From: Lachnospiraceae bacterium
Lineage (GTDB): Bacteria > Bacillota > Clostridia > Lachnospirales > Lachnospiraceae
Length of the DNA stretch: 64,000 bases
Direction of reading: 5' to 3'
Assembly (NCBI GenBank): GCA_902363665.1
Contig: CABJAW010000010.1
Span: 1 to 64,000 of the forward strand
Shown: positions 1 to 8,174 of the stretch, piece by piece
Position numbering within the stretch: the stretch's first letter is position 1
How the letters are laid out: each line of letters opens with the position of its first letter
Notes under the pieces: model-generated
Told to the model about the DNA's origin: nothing
The model's input: only the letters and a program-made list of their open reading frames with translations
Databases searched by the model: none
Made by a program: the position numbers and the translations under genes

Positions 1-97
1 TTTAAACGAAGACTGTTTTATTCTTTTTTGTTTACCACATCCTTTTCACGATAAAAGCACACAAATCCATTAATTTGTAATAAGCTTAACTAAGTGA

Positions 98-117
98 CAT
101 TGGTTCTGAACAGTTAC
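98..117. repeat. Fragment of the CTGAACAGTTAC repeat family
   Basis: The sequence GGTTCTGAACAGTTACCAG matches the terminus of the palindromic element at 7784-7925. It lies just beyond the rimI stop codon, as other copies lie just beyond other genes. Only the end of the element is recognisable. Confidence 0.5.
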
Positions 118-130
118 CAGCATTTTATTT

Positions 131-583
131 TTACCCTTTCCACATGATTACTGCATCCTCTTTCGGCAGGTCATAAAAATTTTTCCGAATTCCGGCAGAT
201 ACGAATCCAAGACTTTCATACAGATGCAGAGCCGATGTGTTGCTTACACGCACTTCCAGTGTAAAGCGGCTGATGCCGCGTTCTTTTCCGCCTTCCATCA
301 GTGCTTCCAGCATGGCTCTTCCAACTCCCTGAGCGCGATATTCCTCACGGACTGCCACATTCGTAATGTCTGCCTCGTCAAAGGACTGCAAAAATCCGCA
401 GTACGCGATCATGCTGTCACCGTCACGCACACAAAGATACAGCGTATCCCTGGATAAAACAGAAGTCCGAAAACCGTTTTCACTCCACGGCATCGAAAAT
501 ATCCCGGCTTCAATTGCAGCTGCCTCAGCCGCGTCCTCCGGGTTCATTTGTTCTATTTTGTATTTGCAGCAGGAACTTTCCAT
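131..583 (-). CDS. rimI: Ribosomal protein S18-alanine N-acetyltransferase (GNAT family)
   Basis: A 150-residue single-domain GNAT acetyltransferase. RimI enzymes acetylate the N-terminal alanine of ribosomal protein S18 using acetyl-CoA. The acetyl-CoA pyrophosphate-binding loop is visible as REEYRAQGVGRAML near residues 79-92, followed by the C-terminal LEVRVSNTSALHLYESLGF block (about residues 108-126) typical of RimI. The start is supported by an upstream GGGAG on the minus strand. It is last in a run with tsaE and tsaB, the usual Firmicute arrangement, which supports RimI over a generic GNAT enzyme. The substrate is inferred from family and context. Confidence 0.88.
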   Translation of the reverse strand: MESSCCKYKIEQMNPEDAAEAAAIEAGIFSMPWSENGFRTSVLSRDTLYLCVRDGDSMIAYCGFLQSFDEADITNVAVREEYRAQGVGRAMLEALMEGGKERGISRFTLEVRVSNTSALHLYESLGFVSAGIRKNFYDLPKEDAVIMWKG

Positions 584-662
584 TTCTATTTTCTCCCTGA
601 TTTGACTGTAACTGCCGGCACTGATGTCTCATGTAAAGCAGGCATTCGTATTTGTGTCCTGT

Positions 663-1391
663 TCATTTTGCAGAATATCCTGTATCACCCGGAATCTGTT
701 TCTGGGCACGCTCGCGCTCTGCCTGAGAAAGACGCAGATAATCCGGCCTGTGCTCTGCTGCAGTCTCAAATTTTCCTTCTGCCGCACAGCGCATTCCAAG
801 AGCAGCCACACTGGCCGCGCGCTGTCTGTTTGAATGAGCCGGTGCATACTGATGTGCCACCGTCAGAAGCTGTTCCAGCAGACTTTGATAAACCGGTACG
901 CCATCCCCAAGAAAGATGACTGGCTCGTTTCGCCCGTTCAGCTTCTTTGCCAGCTCTTCCACCGCCATCGGCGTCTGCTCCATTTCTACGCAGAATCTGT
1001 CATCTTCAAATCGATACAGCCCGGTATAAACCTGATTTCTTCTCGCGTCCATGATCGGACAGATCAGCTTTTCCACGCCGTAAAGGTTGAACGCCAGTGC
1101 ATCCACCGTCGGAATATGGATCAGCGGCTTTTTCAGGGCAAGTCCAAGTCCTTTTGCTGTTGCCGAACCGATACGCAGCCCGGTAAATGATCCCGGTCCA
1201 CCCGAAATTGCGATCGCATCGATCGTATTTAAATCAAGCTCTGTCATTTTAGCCACTTCATCCAGCATCGGAAGCAGCGTCTGAGAATGTGTTTTTTTAT
1301 AATTTACTGTATATTCCGCCTGAAGTGTATCATCCTGCATCACTGCTACAGATGCCACCAGTCCGGAACTGTCAAGTGCCAGTATTTTCAT
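663..1391 (-). CDS. tsaB: tRNA t6A37 threonylcarbamoyltransferase complex, TsaB subunit
   Basis: A 242-residue ASKHA-fold protein. TsaB partners TsaD and TsaE in making N6-threonylcarbamoyladenosine at position 37 of ANN-decoding tRNAs. The N-terminus MKILALDSS and the motif ISGGPGSFTGLRIG (about residues 63-76) are diagnostic. The C-terminal third is more variable, as usual. A GGAG ribosome site lies seven bases before the ATG. It lies between tsaE and rimI, with 79 bp to rimI, consistent with one transcript. No TsaD is encoded in the window. Confidence 0.93.
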   Translation of the reverse strand: MKILALDSSGLVASVAVMQDDTLQAEYTVNYKKTHSQTLLPMLDEVAKMTELDLNTIDAIAISGGPGSFTGLRIGSATAKGLGLALKKPLIHIPTVDALAFNLYGVEKLICPIMDARRNQVYTGLYRFEDDRFCVEMEQTPMAVEELAKKLNGRNEPVIFLGDGVPVYQSLLEQLLTVAHQYAPAHSNRQRAASVAALGMRCAAEGKFETAAEHRPDYLRLSQAERERAQKQIPGDTGYSAK

Positions 1392-1500
1392 AATGTTACT
1401 CCATTTTCTTTTCTGATCCAGTCGGATCTTTCAGATCCGCTTTGCTGTCTTCTGCTGCTGATTGCTCTCCGCAACCCCGCAGAGGACTTTTCTGATTCGG

Positions 1501-1938
1501 TTAACTTCTCCTGGAAAATGTGATCTTCCGGTAATCAAATCCCTTCTCCAGATCTTTTTCGATCGTAATCCAGACCGTCTGCTCCGGCATCAGCTCCTCA
1601 ATCAGATTTGCCCATTCCACCAGGCAGATTCCCTCTCCGAAAAAGTAATCCTCATAACCGATCTCATCCATCTCCGCAATGTCCCCAATGCGATAGACAT
1701 CGAAATGATAAAACGGCATCCGTCCTTCCTCATAGACCTGTACAATCGTAAAGGTAGGACTGCTCACCGGCTCCGTAATGCCGAGTCCTTCCGCAATCCC
1801 CTGGGTCAGAACCGTTTTTCCGACGCCAAGATCGCCGATCAGCGCATAAATCTGGCCAGGGCGCGCATTTCCCGCAAGCTCCATGCCGAGCGCACGCGTT
1901 TCCTGCTCTGAATTTGTCTCTATAATTTTGTCCGTCAT
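1501..1938 (-). CDS. tsaE: tRNA t6A37 biosynthesis ATPase TsaE
   Basis: A 145-residue P-loop ATPase of the t6A complex. Walker A is GDLGVGKTVLTQG, followed by SSPTFTIVQVYEEG and the HFDVYRI segment conserved in TsaE (YjeE). The open frame extends upstream to 2019, but the ATG at 1938 is preceded by AAGGAAA at proper spacing and gives the usual family length. The upstream extension has no ribosome site and overlaps the preceding gene. It acts with TsaB, encoded next. Confidence 0.93.
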   Translation of the reverse strand: MTDKIIETNSEQETRALGMELAGNARPGQIYALIGDLGVGKTVLTQGIAEGLGITEPVSSPTFTIVQVYEEGRMPFYHFDVYRIGDIAEMDEIGYEDYFFGEGICLVEWANLIEELMPEQTVWITIEKDLEKGFDYRKITFSRRS

Positions 1939-1975
1939 GTAATTTCCTTTCTGCCACTGTAAAACAGCCCTTCTT

Positions 1976-2476
1976 TTAGCAGGATTTCTTTTTCCCGCCC
2001 GCAGACGGTGCACAGGCATCCAGAATTTTCCTTACCTCTGTGGCCTGGCTTCCGAGCTGCTTTTTCGGCCAGATGCACGCATTTTTTGCTCCCGTATAGA
2101 CAAAAATACTTCTTTTATCCTCCCGGATACGGTGCACACCGTCCCAGCCAATCTCATTTGTCTGTCCATCCTGACTGACTGTAATCCCGTTTTCCGACAG
2201 CTCATATCCGATTGGTTTCTGAAAAACCGGATTCGAACTCACCTGCTTTGCCGAACTGATAAACAGCGTCCACGGCTGATACACCAGAAACAGAACGCCA
2301 AACAACGGATACAGGAAGGAATTTTCACGTCCCGTTCCCGCGCACCAGAAAAAATATGCCAGCAGTGCGATTCCCGCCGCAATACTGAAAATTCCGGTAA
2401 AGCCATGGTAGGAATGGTACATCAGAAAATTATACATATCCTGATTCGTCATCCTGATCTCAAATTTTGCCTTCAT
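1976..2476 (-). CDS. YcxB-like family membrane protein
   Basis: A 166-residue protein of unknown function. It has an N-terminal soluble stretch, two adjacent hydrophobic segments (about residues 28-45 and 55-72) and a C-terminal region containing GYELSENGITVSQDGQTNEI and FVYTGAKNACIWPK, which resembles the YcxB-like C-terminal domain of Firmicute membrane proteins. The ATG at 2476 is chosen because GGAGG lies just upstream; an earlier ATG at 2488 overlaps that ribosome site. It overlaps the end of the NUDIX gene by four bases, so the two are translationally coupled. Its link to t6A genes looks like chance operon sharing. Confidence 0.7.
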   Translation of the reverse strand: MKAKFEIRMTNQDMYNFLMYHSYHGFTGIFSIAAGIALLAYFFWCAGTGRENSFLYPLFGVLFLVYQPWTLFISSAKQVSSNPVFQKPIGYELSENGITVSQDGQTNEIGWDGVHRIREDKRSIFVYTGAKNACIWPKKQLGSQATEVRKILDACAPSAGGKKKSC

Positions 2477-3114
2477 TTTTTCCTCCATCTGCTTTTTGCT
2501 TCCGCCTCCTCATGCAGAAATTCGAATGGTTCTTTATCATGCAGAAAATGCATCAGCATATAGGAGCAGACGATCGCCACACGTTCTTCCTTTAAGATTC
2601 GGCGTACCTCGTCCCGGTCTGCGATCACTACTTCCAGATCTTCGGTGTCCTCCAGGCCATCGAGGCTGACCATGCCATCGGATACACCATAAACCGTCGC
2701 ACAGCATTCGTCTGTCATTCCAATGGTCGTATAATACGGTTTTGCATAGAAGTTGTCAACCGGAATCGGCTGCAGATCCAAACCGGTTTCCTCCTTCATC
2801 TCCCGTACGGCCGCATCATGGTAATCCTCTCCAGGCTCTACCAGCCCCGCCGGAAACTCGTAAAGGTATCCGTCGATCGGATAGCGATACTGGCGCACCA
2901 GGACTACTTTATCCCTTTTTTCTCCATAAAGGCTGTAAATAATTACACCGTCCGGCTTTTGCTGCTTTCTGACCAGTTCCAGATCCTCCGTGTGCTTCGC
3001 ACGGGAAGCCACATAATAACAGCCCGGATGACCTTTCCGATCCTGCGTTTCCAGCTCGTACAGATTCAAATGCGGATTTTCGGTCAGCTGTACTGCCTTT
3101 TTTATTCTTCCCAT
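2473..3114 (-). CDS. NUDIX hydrolase (ADP-ribose pyrophosphatase-like)
   Basis: A 213-residue NUDIX enzyme. The full NUDIX signature G-x5-E-x7-REUxEExGU is present as GLVEPGEDYHDAAVREMKEE followed by TGL (about residues 90-112). The preceding YRYPIDGYLYEFPAG is typical of ADP-ribose or nucleoside-diphosphate-sugar pyrophosphatases, so hydrolysis of an X-linked nucleoside diphosphate is likely; the exact substrate cannot be read from the sequence. It is the first gene of the operon running to rimI and has a recognisable promoter 39-66 bp upstream. Confidence 0.85.
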   Translation of the reverse strand: MGRIKKAVQLTENPHLNLYELETQDRKGHPGCYYVASRAKHTEDLELVRKQQKPDGVIIYSLYGEKRDKVVLVRQYRYPIDGYLYEFPAGLVEPGEDYHDAAVREMKEETGLDLQPIPVDNFYAKPYYTTIGMTDECCATVYGVSDGMVSLDGLEDTEDLEVVIADRDEVRRILKEERVAIVCSYMLMHFLHDKEPFEFLHEEAEAKSRWRKK

Positions 3115-3152
3115 AAAAAGAAACCATCCTTTCTTTTTCCACTCATTGTCTT

Positions 3153-3180
3153 ATTGTACCATGTTCTGGCATTCTGTCAA
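3153..3180 (-). promoter_or_regulatory. Promoter of the NUDIX-tsaEB-rimI operon
   Basis: On the minus strand TTGACA and TACAAT are separated by 16 bases, a near-consensus vegetative promoter pointing into the NUDIX gene. It is back-to-back with the ribU promoter. Confidence 0.7.
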
Positions 3181-3208
3181 ACAGAGATTCCGACACGCAA
3201 AAAAAAGC

Positions 3209-3237
3209 TTGCAAAGAACTGCAAAAGCGATTATACT
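3209..3237 (+). promoter_or_regulatory. Promoter of the FMN riboswitch/ribU transcript
   Basis: TTGCAA and TATACT are separated by 17 bases, about 20 bases before the aptamer. It is the only good promoter between the two divergent units on this strand. Confidence 0.7.
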
Positions 3238-3255
3238 GTATGCGTATTTGAGATT

Positions 3256-3380
3256 TGTTCTTCGGGGCGGGGTGTAATTCCCCACCGGCGGTATAGTCCG
3301 CGACCCGCTTAGGCGGCTGATCCGGTGACACGATTCGTGAATTCCGGAACCGACAGTATAGTCTGGATGGTAGAAGAAGG
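3256..3380 (+). promoter_or_regulatory. FMN riboswitch (RFN element)
   Basis: The conserved RFN blocks are present in order: TTCGGGGCGGGGTGTAATTC, CCCACCGGCGGTATAGTC, CCGCGACCCGC, GGCTGATCCGGTGA, GGAACCGACAGTATAGTC and GGATGG. The closing P1 helix pairs TTCTTC at 3258-3263 with GAAGAA at 3373-3378. FMN binding is known to favour termination in this class. The next gene encodes the riboflavin S-component RibU, which fits. Confidence 0.96.
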
Positions 3381-3407
3381 CAGAAAATTTCAGCTTGTCG
3401 ATTTCAT

Positions 3408-3454
3408 CGCCCGAAGAAGATATGTACCGTACATATTCTTCTTCGGGCGTTTTT
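3408..3454 (+). terminator. Intrinsic terminator in the FMN riboswitch expression platform
   Basis: A roughly 20-bp perfect hairpin with arms CGCCCGAAGAAGATATGTAC and its complement is followed by GTTTTT. The GAAGAAG of the 5' arm resembles the P1 3' strand, so alternative pairing with CTTCTTC is possible. Confidence 0.9.
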
Positions 3455-3590
3455 GCTTTGTGCTCCACGAGCAGCTGCGGGCCTGGTATACAGGTGAAAA
3501 ATACAGGCTCAGGAATTCTCTGCGGCGATCTGAAGAGCTTTTCTTGAAAAGGCAATTGCCAATATTTTTTCAGAAAAGGGGAATGAACTT

Positions 3591-4352
3591 ATGGGAAACA
3601 ATCTTTTACAGTCAATCGGGGACAACATGCAGTTTGTGCTGGTATGTGCGGTGGTCATCGCTGCCATCCTCGCCGTATCAGAGCTTATGGAGCGAACAAT
3701 TTTGAAAGACAATATCGGACATCCGGGCAAAACGCACACGATCACGATCTGTGGCATGCTTGGCGCACTCGCCGGCATTTTGTATCTGTTTGACTTTTCA
3801 GTTGCTTTTCTCGCTCCTGGTTTTTACAAGCTTGACTTCAGTGAAATTCCCGTCATGATCGGCGCATTTTATTTAGGACCGGTCGGCGGTGTTGTCATCG
3901 AACTTGTCAAAGTACTCTTAAAGCTGGTCATCAAAGGTACCTCCACTGCTTTTGTCGGCGATCTTGCCAACTTTGTCGTGGGATGTGCATTCGTGGTTCC
4001 GGCCGCGGTTGTTTATCATCTGAAAAAGACGAAAAAGACCGCAAAGCTTGCACTGCTTACCGGCACCGTATTTATGGCGGTATTCGGAAGCATCTTCAAT
4101 GCCGTTTATCTGATCCCGGCTTTCTCTTCACTCTACGGTATGCCGCTTGACACAATCGTCGGAATGGGAACCGCCATCAATCCTGCCATTACAAGTGTCG
4201 CAACGCTCGCGCTTTTTGCCGTTGCTCCGCTGAATCTCTTAAAAGGTGTGCTGATCTCCGTCCCGACCATGCTTTTGTATAAACGTATCAGCAAGGTGCT
4301 TGCGCAGGCAGGTGCCGGAACTGTACGCCGGACGGCAAGTGAGACTGAGTAA
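3591..4352 (+). CDS. ribU: Riboflavin ECF transporter substrate-binding (S) component
   Basis: A 253-residue membrane protein with about six hydrophobic segments. RibU binds riboflavin and delivers it through the shared ECF energising module (EcfA/A'/T), which is not encoded here. Diagnostic features are FYKLDFSEIPVMIGAFYLGP near residues 78-97 and GTSTAFVGDLANFVVGCAF near residues 116-134. The N-terminus is longer than in many RibU proteins because of an extra hydrophobic segment. AAGGGG precedes the ATG. The FMN riboswitch directly upstream supports the specificity. It is one of only two plus-strand genes. Confidence 0.95.
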   Translation: MGNNLLQSIGDNMQFVLVCAVVIAAILAVSELMERTILKDNIGHPGKTHTITICGMLGALAGILYLFDFSVAFLAPGFYKLDFSEIPVMIGAFYLGPVGGVVIELVKVLLKLVIKGTSTAFVGDLANFVVGCAFVVPAAVVYHLKKTKKTAKLALLTGTVFMAVFGSIFNAVYLIPAFSSLYGMPLDTIVGMGTAINPAITSVATLALFAVAPLNLLKGVLISVPTMLLYKRISKVLAQAGAGTVRRTASETE

Positions 4353-4386
4353 AAATAAAAATCGGACAGTAAGCTTCTGCTTTTGC

Positions 4387-4427
4387 AAAAAGGCTTCGGG
4401 AAGAACTACATTTCCCGGAGCCTTTTC
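4387..4427. terminator. Bidirectional terminator between ribU and the Rrf2 gene
   Basis: The arms AAAAGGCTTCGGGAA and TTTCCCGGAGCCTTTT flank an eight-base loop. A/T tracts on both sides allow it to stop the convergent ribU and Rrf2 transcripts. Confidence 0.85.
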
Positions 4428-4454
4428 ATGTTTAAGCGTTTCCGCTTAAAACTG

Positions 4455-4889
4455 TCAGATCACATAATCGTTCACGCGGGCAGCCTGCCATTCGAGGAGA
4501 TCCGCCAGTGTGATGTTGTCAACGACGCCACTGATCGCATCGTTTAATTTTTTCCAGATCATCTTGGTCACACAGTCTTCTTCGCGGTCACATGGAGTCG
4601 CTGTATTTTCCACGCACTCTACCGGTGCCAGACTGCCTTCTGTCAGCCGCAGGATCATACCGACGGTGTATTCTTCCGGGCGGCGTGTCAGGACATAACC
4701 GCCCTGCGGACCGCGGATGCTCCGCACAAATCCTGCTTTATTTAATACGGATATGATCTGTTCCAGATATTTTTCAGAAATTTGCTGACGCTTCGCGACG
4801 TCCTTCAGTCTGATCGGATCTCCGCAGCAGTTTGTCGCGAGATCCAGCATCAGGCGCAATGCATAGCGTCCTTTTGTTGATATTCTCAT
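4455..4889 (-). CDS. Rrf2-family transcriptional regulator (possible Fe-S or cysteine-sulfur regulator)
   Basis: A 144-residue Rrf2 protein. The N-terminal winged helix begins MRISTKGRYALRLMLDLA, and the recognition region IRGPQGGYVLTR (about residues 58-69) is typical. The C-terminal half carries three cysteines in the pattern C-x7-C-x5-C (about residues 92-106), resembling the cluster-binding loop of IscR-type members though with different first spacing. It faces metY and cysK, and a motif in its own promoter recurs at theirs, so a CymR-like role in sulfur control plus autoregulation is the best inference. An iscR assignment is less likely because no iscS/iscU genes are nearby. Confidence 0.85.
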   Translation of the reverse strand: MRISTKGRYALRLMLDLATNCCGDPIRLKDVAKRQQISEKYLEQIISVLNKAGFVRSIRGPQGGYVLTRRPEEYTVGMILRLTEGSLAPVECVENTATPCDREEDCVTKMIWKKLNDAISGVVDNITLADLLEWQAARVNDYVI

Positions 4890-4914
4890 GATAGTACCTC
4901 CGTGCTTTGTATTT

Positions 4915-4943
4915 ATTATAAAACATCTTTCCTATTATTTCAA
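4915..4943 (-). promoter_or_regulatory. Promoter of the Rrf2 gene with a TAGGAAA motif in the spacer
   Basis: TTGAAA and TATAAT on the minus strand are separated by 17 bases. The spacer holds TAGGAAA (plus-strand TTTCCTA at 4928-4934), also found at the metY and cysK promoters, consistent with autoregulation. Confidence 0.7.
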
Positions 4944-5041
4944 TATGGATTGTATGTTGTTACAGAAATCTTTCTCAGCCCCTGTTTGAAAAATTATTCC
5001 CGCAGCTTTTTCTTTTTTTAGCAGGACTGTCCGCACACAAA

Positions 5042-5086
5042 AAACAGGCTGCAGGTTCCTCGTTTCGAAGGAATTGCAGCCTGTTA
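5042..5086 (-). terminator. Terminator downstream of metY
   Basis: A hairpin with arms AACAGGCTGCAATTCCTT and AGGAACCTGCAGCCTGTT, read on the minus strand, is followed by TTTTGTG. It lies between metY and the Rrf2 promoter. Confidence 0.8.
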
Positions 5087-5129
5087 TCATCTGCCGTATT
5101 TTATTTTTCAGGATACCTGGAGCAGCTTC

Positions 5130-6440
5130 CTACTCTGCCACTGCCTTAAATGCCTCGTCCAGATCTTCAATGATATCTGTCACATTCTCGGTACCGATCG
5201 ACAGGCGGATCGTGTTCGGCTTGATGCCCTGATCGGCCAGCTCCTCATCAGTGCACTGGCTGTGAGTCGTGGTCGCCGGATGGATGACCAGAGACTTCAC
5301 GTCTGCTACGTTTGCAAGTAAAGAGAACAGTTCCAGATTGTCTATAAATTTTTTCGCCGTCTCAGCGTCGCCCTTAATCTCAAAGGTGAAGATGGAACCG
5401 CCGCCGTTCGGGAAATATTTCTTATACAGCTCCTGCTGTACCGGATCGTCGGAAACAGACGGATGATGTACTTTTTCTACCTGCGGATGGCTGTTCAGGT
5501 ACTCTACTACCTTGAGTGCATTTTCTACGTGGCGCTCAACGCGAAGAGATAATGTCTCAAGTCCCTGCAGAAACAGGAAGGAATGGAACGGAGAAATCGT
5601 TGCTCCCGTGTCACGCAGCAGGATCGCACGGATCTTTGTGACAAATGCCGCTGCTCCAACTGCCTTTGTAAAGCTGATGCCGTGGTAGCTCGGGTTCGGC
5701 TCAGTCAGTGACGGGAATTTTCCGGATGCCTCCCAGTCAAATTTACCTCCGTCTACGATCACGCCGCCGATCGTCGTGCCGTGGCCGCCAATAAACTTCG
5801 TTGCAGAATGTACCACAATGTCTGCGCCGTACTCGATCGGTCTTACAAGATACGGTGTCGCAAAGGTATTATCGATCACAAGCGGAATCTTGTGCTCATG
5901 TGCAATTTTGGCGATTGCCTCAATATCAACTACATCTGAATTCGGGTTGCCAAGCGTCTCAATAAAGATTGCCTTCGTATTGTCCTGAATGGCTGCCTTT
6001 ACCTCGTCAAGATTGAATACATCTACAAATGTTGTCTTTACGCCGAACTGTGGGAAGGTATGTGCCAGGAAGTTGTAAGTACCGCCGTAAATATTCTTTG
6101 CGGATACGATGTGGTCACCTGCCTGCGCCAGATTTTCAAATGTATAAGTAATCGCTGCTGCTCCGGATGCAACGGCAAGTGCTGCAACGCCACCCTCAAG
6201 TGCTGCGATTCTCTGCTCAAATACATCCTCCGTCGGATTGGTCAGTCTTCCGTAGATATTTCCTGCATCACGCAGTCCAAATCTGTCTGCTGCATGCTCG
6301 CAGTTGTCAAACACGTAAGAGGAAGTCTGGTAGATCGGAACGGCTCTTGCGCCGGTCACCGGATCCGGATGCTCCTGTCCTACGTGAAGCTGTAAGGTTT
6401 CAAATTTAAAATTTCTCTCTGCGCGTGTTTTCTTGCTCAT
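5130..6440 (-). CDS. metY: O-acetylhomoserine aminocarboxypropyltransferase (sulfhydrylase)
   Basis: A 436-residue PLP enzyme of the Cys/Met metabolism family. It makes homocysteine (or methionine with methanethiol) from O-acetylhomoserine and sulfide. The Schiff-base lysine is Lys215 in HSATKFIGGHGTTIGG; the start FETLQLHVGQEHPDPVTGAR and YGRLTNPTEDVFEQR are typical of the roughly 430-residue MetY branch rather than the shorter MetB/MetC. GAGGGGAG precedes the ATG. It sits with cysK and an Rrf2 regulator and shares a promoter motif with them, so it is probably sulfur-controlled. Confidence 0.94.
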   Translation of the reverse strand: MSKKTRAERNFKFETLQLHVGQEHPDPVTGARAVPIYQTSSYVFDNCEHAADRFGLRDAGNIYGRLTNPTEDVFEQRIAALEGGVAALAVASGAAAITYTFENLAQAGDHIVSAKNIYGGTYNFLAHTFPQFGVKTTFVDVFNLDEVKAAIQDNTKAIFIETLGNPNSDVVDIEAIAKIAHEHKIPLVIDNTFATPYLVRPIEYGADIVVHSATKFIGGHGTTIGGVIVDGGKFDWEASGKFPSLTEPNPSYHGISFTKAVGAAAFVTKIRAILLRDTGATISPFHSFLFLQGLETLSLRVERHVENALKVVEYLNSHPQVEKVHHPSVSDDPVQQELYKKYFPNGGGSIFTFEIKGDAETAKKFIDNLELFSLLANVADVKSLVIHPATTTHSQCTDEELADQGIKPNTIRLSIGTENVTDIIEDLDEAFKAVAE

Positions 6441-6470
6441 ATCGTAATCTCCCCTCCGAGGTTATTTATA

Positions 6471-6523
6471 TTTCCTATCGGTTTACAGGTGTTATTATAG
6501 CCTGCACATCGTTTTCTGTCCAA
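6471..6523 (-). promoter_or_regulatory. metY promoter with putative sulfur-regulator operator
   Basis: TTGGAC (6518-6523) and TATAAT (6494-6499) are separated by 18 bases. Just downstream the plus strand reads ATTTCCTATCGGTTTAC (from 6470), matching the cysK promoter region as ATTTCCTA-N3-GTTTAC. Placement at about +10 suits a repressor. Confidence 0.7.
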
Positions 6524-6594
6524 TATCCAAAACTTCTCCCTTGCTATCAGTTTTTTCTATAGCGGGAGATGTCTGCAAAACGCTTATTTATAGT

Positions 6595-6627
6595 AAACCG
6601 GACATGTTCATCCGACATGACCGGTTT
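6595..6627. terminator. Hairpin between the LysR gene and metY
   Basis: The arms AAACCGGACATGT and ACATGACCGGTTT flank a short loop. The T-rich tract is clear only on the plus strand, so it is at best a weak terminator for minus-strand LysR transcripts. Confidence 0.45.
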
Positions 6628-6636
6628 CTTTCTATT

Positions 6637-6797
6637 TATAGCGATCCTCGTAAATAATGCATTTAAGGCAGTTTAGCAGAGTGCGAAAGACAAGGAAGAT
6701 ATCTGCAGGCGTGCTGACGCACGGCAAAGATATCTGACGCAGGATTTCACACTCTGATGGGCTGGATTAAGATGCATTATTTTAGAGGATTGCTATA
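6637..6797. repeat. 161-bp palindromic element, family A copy 1
   Basis: The ends TATAGCGATCCTCGTAAATA and its near-complement TTTAGAGGATTGCTATA are inverted, and AATAATGCAT/ATGCATTATT also pairs. The interior GCAGAGTGCGAAAGACAAGG and GGCGTGCTGACGCACGGCAA is shared with the copy at 17985-18146. The right end runs into the LysR frame and supplies its last codons and stop. No coding capacity was found; it resembles a miniature non-autonomous element. It fills most of the 341-bp gap together with the metY promoter. Confidence 0.85.
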
Positions 6798-7705
6798 GTC
6801 AGCACGTAATCCTCATACTTCCGCAGTTCCTCCAGATACCGCTCTGCCAGCGGGCTCAGCATCATGCCGCTCCGCTTAATATAGCCAATCTCCATCCGTT
6901 CCTGCTGTGCAAGCGGCACGGCGCAGTAATCGCTTCCATTTAATTCCTCGCAGATAATACCGGAACATAAAGTATATCCATTCAACCCCACCATTAAATT
7001 CAGCATCGTCGCGCGGTCATTGGCACGGATCACCCGCTTGTAATCGTAAGTGCTGAGCACTTCTTCTGCCAGAAAAAACGACGGATTATCGCCCTGATCA
7101 AAGGCCAGACACGGAAATTCCGAAAGCTCCTCCATGCTGATCTGCTCTTTTTCCGCAAGCGGATGGCCTTTCCACAGATATGCGTACGTCCCGCACGGAA
7201 AAAGCCGATGAAATTCCAGATTATTCTCTTTTAATATCTTACTGATGGCCTGCCCATTAAATTCATTTTCATAGAGGACTCCGATTTCGCTGCGGAAATT
7301 GCGCACATTTGAGATAACTTCTCCGGTCTTTGTCTCATATACAGCAAATTCGTACTCATCCATGCCATACTGCTTGACCAGCTCTACAAACGCTTTTACC
7401 GCAAACGAATAGTGCTGCATCGACACACTGAATTTTTTCTTTACCCGCGTTCTCCGGATAAAGCGATCCTCCAACAGTTCGTACTGGTTGAGCAGCTGCC
7501 TCGCGTAGCCAAGAAACTCTTCCCCTTCCGGTGTTGGAAGCACGCCCTTGTTCGTCCGCTTGAAAATCTCGATCCCGGCTTCCTCCTCCAGTTCTTTTAC
7601 CGCACCGGAAAGGCTCGGCTGGGACACGAACAGCGTCTTTGCCGCCTCGTTCATGGAACCGCAGTCAGCGATAGCGGTTACGTATTTTAATTGTTGTAAT
7701 GTCAT
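6782..7705 (-). CDS. LysR-family transcriptional regulator
   Basis: A 307-residue LysR regulator. The winged-helix domain (about residues 1-60) begins MTLQQLKYVTAIADCGSMNE and includes LFVSQPSLSGAVKELEEE; the remainder is a periplasmic-binding-like effector domain. It lies between metY and cysK, so a role in sulfur or cysteine control (like CysB/CysL) is plausible but inferred. The final residues LTIAIL and the stop lie inside the palindromic element at 6637-6797, so the native C-terminus was probably slightly different. GGGAG precedes the start. Confidence 0.87.
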   Translation of the reverse strand: MTLQQLKYVTAIADCGSMNEAAKTLFVSQPSLSGAVKELEEEAGIEIFKRTNKGVLPTPEGEEFLGYARQLLNQYELLEDRFIRRTRVKKKFSVSMQHYSFAVKAFVELVKQYGMDEYEFAVYETKTGEVISNVRNFRSEIGVLYENEFNGQAISKILKENNLEFHRLFPCGTYAYLWKGHPLAEKEQISMEELSEFPCLAFDQGDNPSFFLAEEVLSTYDYKRVIRANDRATMLNLMVGLNGYTLCSGIICEELNGSDYCAVPLAQQERMEIGYIKRSGMMLSPLAERYLEELRKYEDYVLTIAIL

Positions 7706-7783
7706 TCGTGTTCTCCCTTTCTGCTTTTTCTGGGCAAATCAATCTTTTCACCGAATCCGGCAAATCCTCTGATCCAATTACAC

Positions 7784-7925
7784 GTAACTGTTCAGAGCCA
7801 ACCTCCAAAATGCTACGCATTTCGTCGGTGTGGCGTATCCGCCAAATAAAATTTCAAAAACAGGCTTAAAAATGCAAGCATTTTCCGCCTTTTTTATGAA
7901 ATTTTGCTTGGCTCTGAACAGTTAC
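7784..7925. repeat. 142-bp palindromic element, family B (full copy)
   Basis: Perfect inverted ends GTAACTGTTCAGAGCCAA and TTGGCTCTGAACAGTTAC. Inside are AAAATGCTACGCATTTCGTC, GTGTGGCGTATCCGCC and AAAATGCAAGCATTTT blocks that recur at 17701-17757, 36104-36231 and 36243-36289. It occupies the 470-bp gap between the LysR gene and cysK, which otherwise shows only the cysK terminator. No ORF of note. Confidence 0.85.
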
Positions 7926-8115
7926 AATTACACTATGAATACTCGTTTTGACATGAGTCAGATCCCCGGTTCGGTCAATTTTTCTTATTCTATTCTATCT
8001 TTTTTCATTTTGCAACGCGTAACCTGCTGTTTCCCGTTATTTTCCTCATCAGACCTGCCTGATTCTGATCAGAGCGGAGATTCACAATAAAAGCGCAGGC
8101 TTGCCTGATCCGCCG

Positions 8116-8152
8116 AAAAAGGGATGCCTGCGCAAGTCAGACACCCCTTTTT
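8116..8152 (-). terminator. cysK terminator
   Basis: Read on the minus strand, AAAAAGGGGTGTCTG pairs with CAGGCATCCCTTTTT, ending in a T tract. It lies 22 bp past the cysK stop codon. Confidence 0.8.
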
Positions 8153-8174
8153 AAGAACGGCTTATTTTTTGTTT

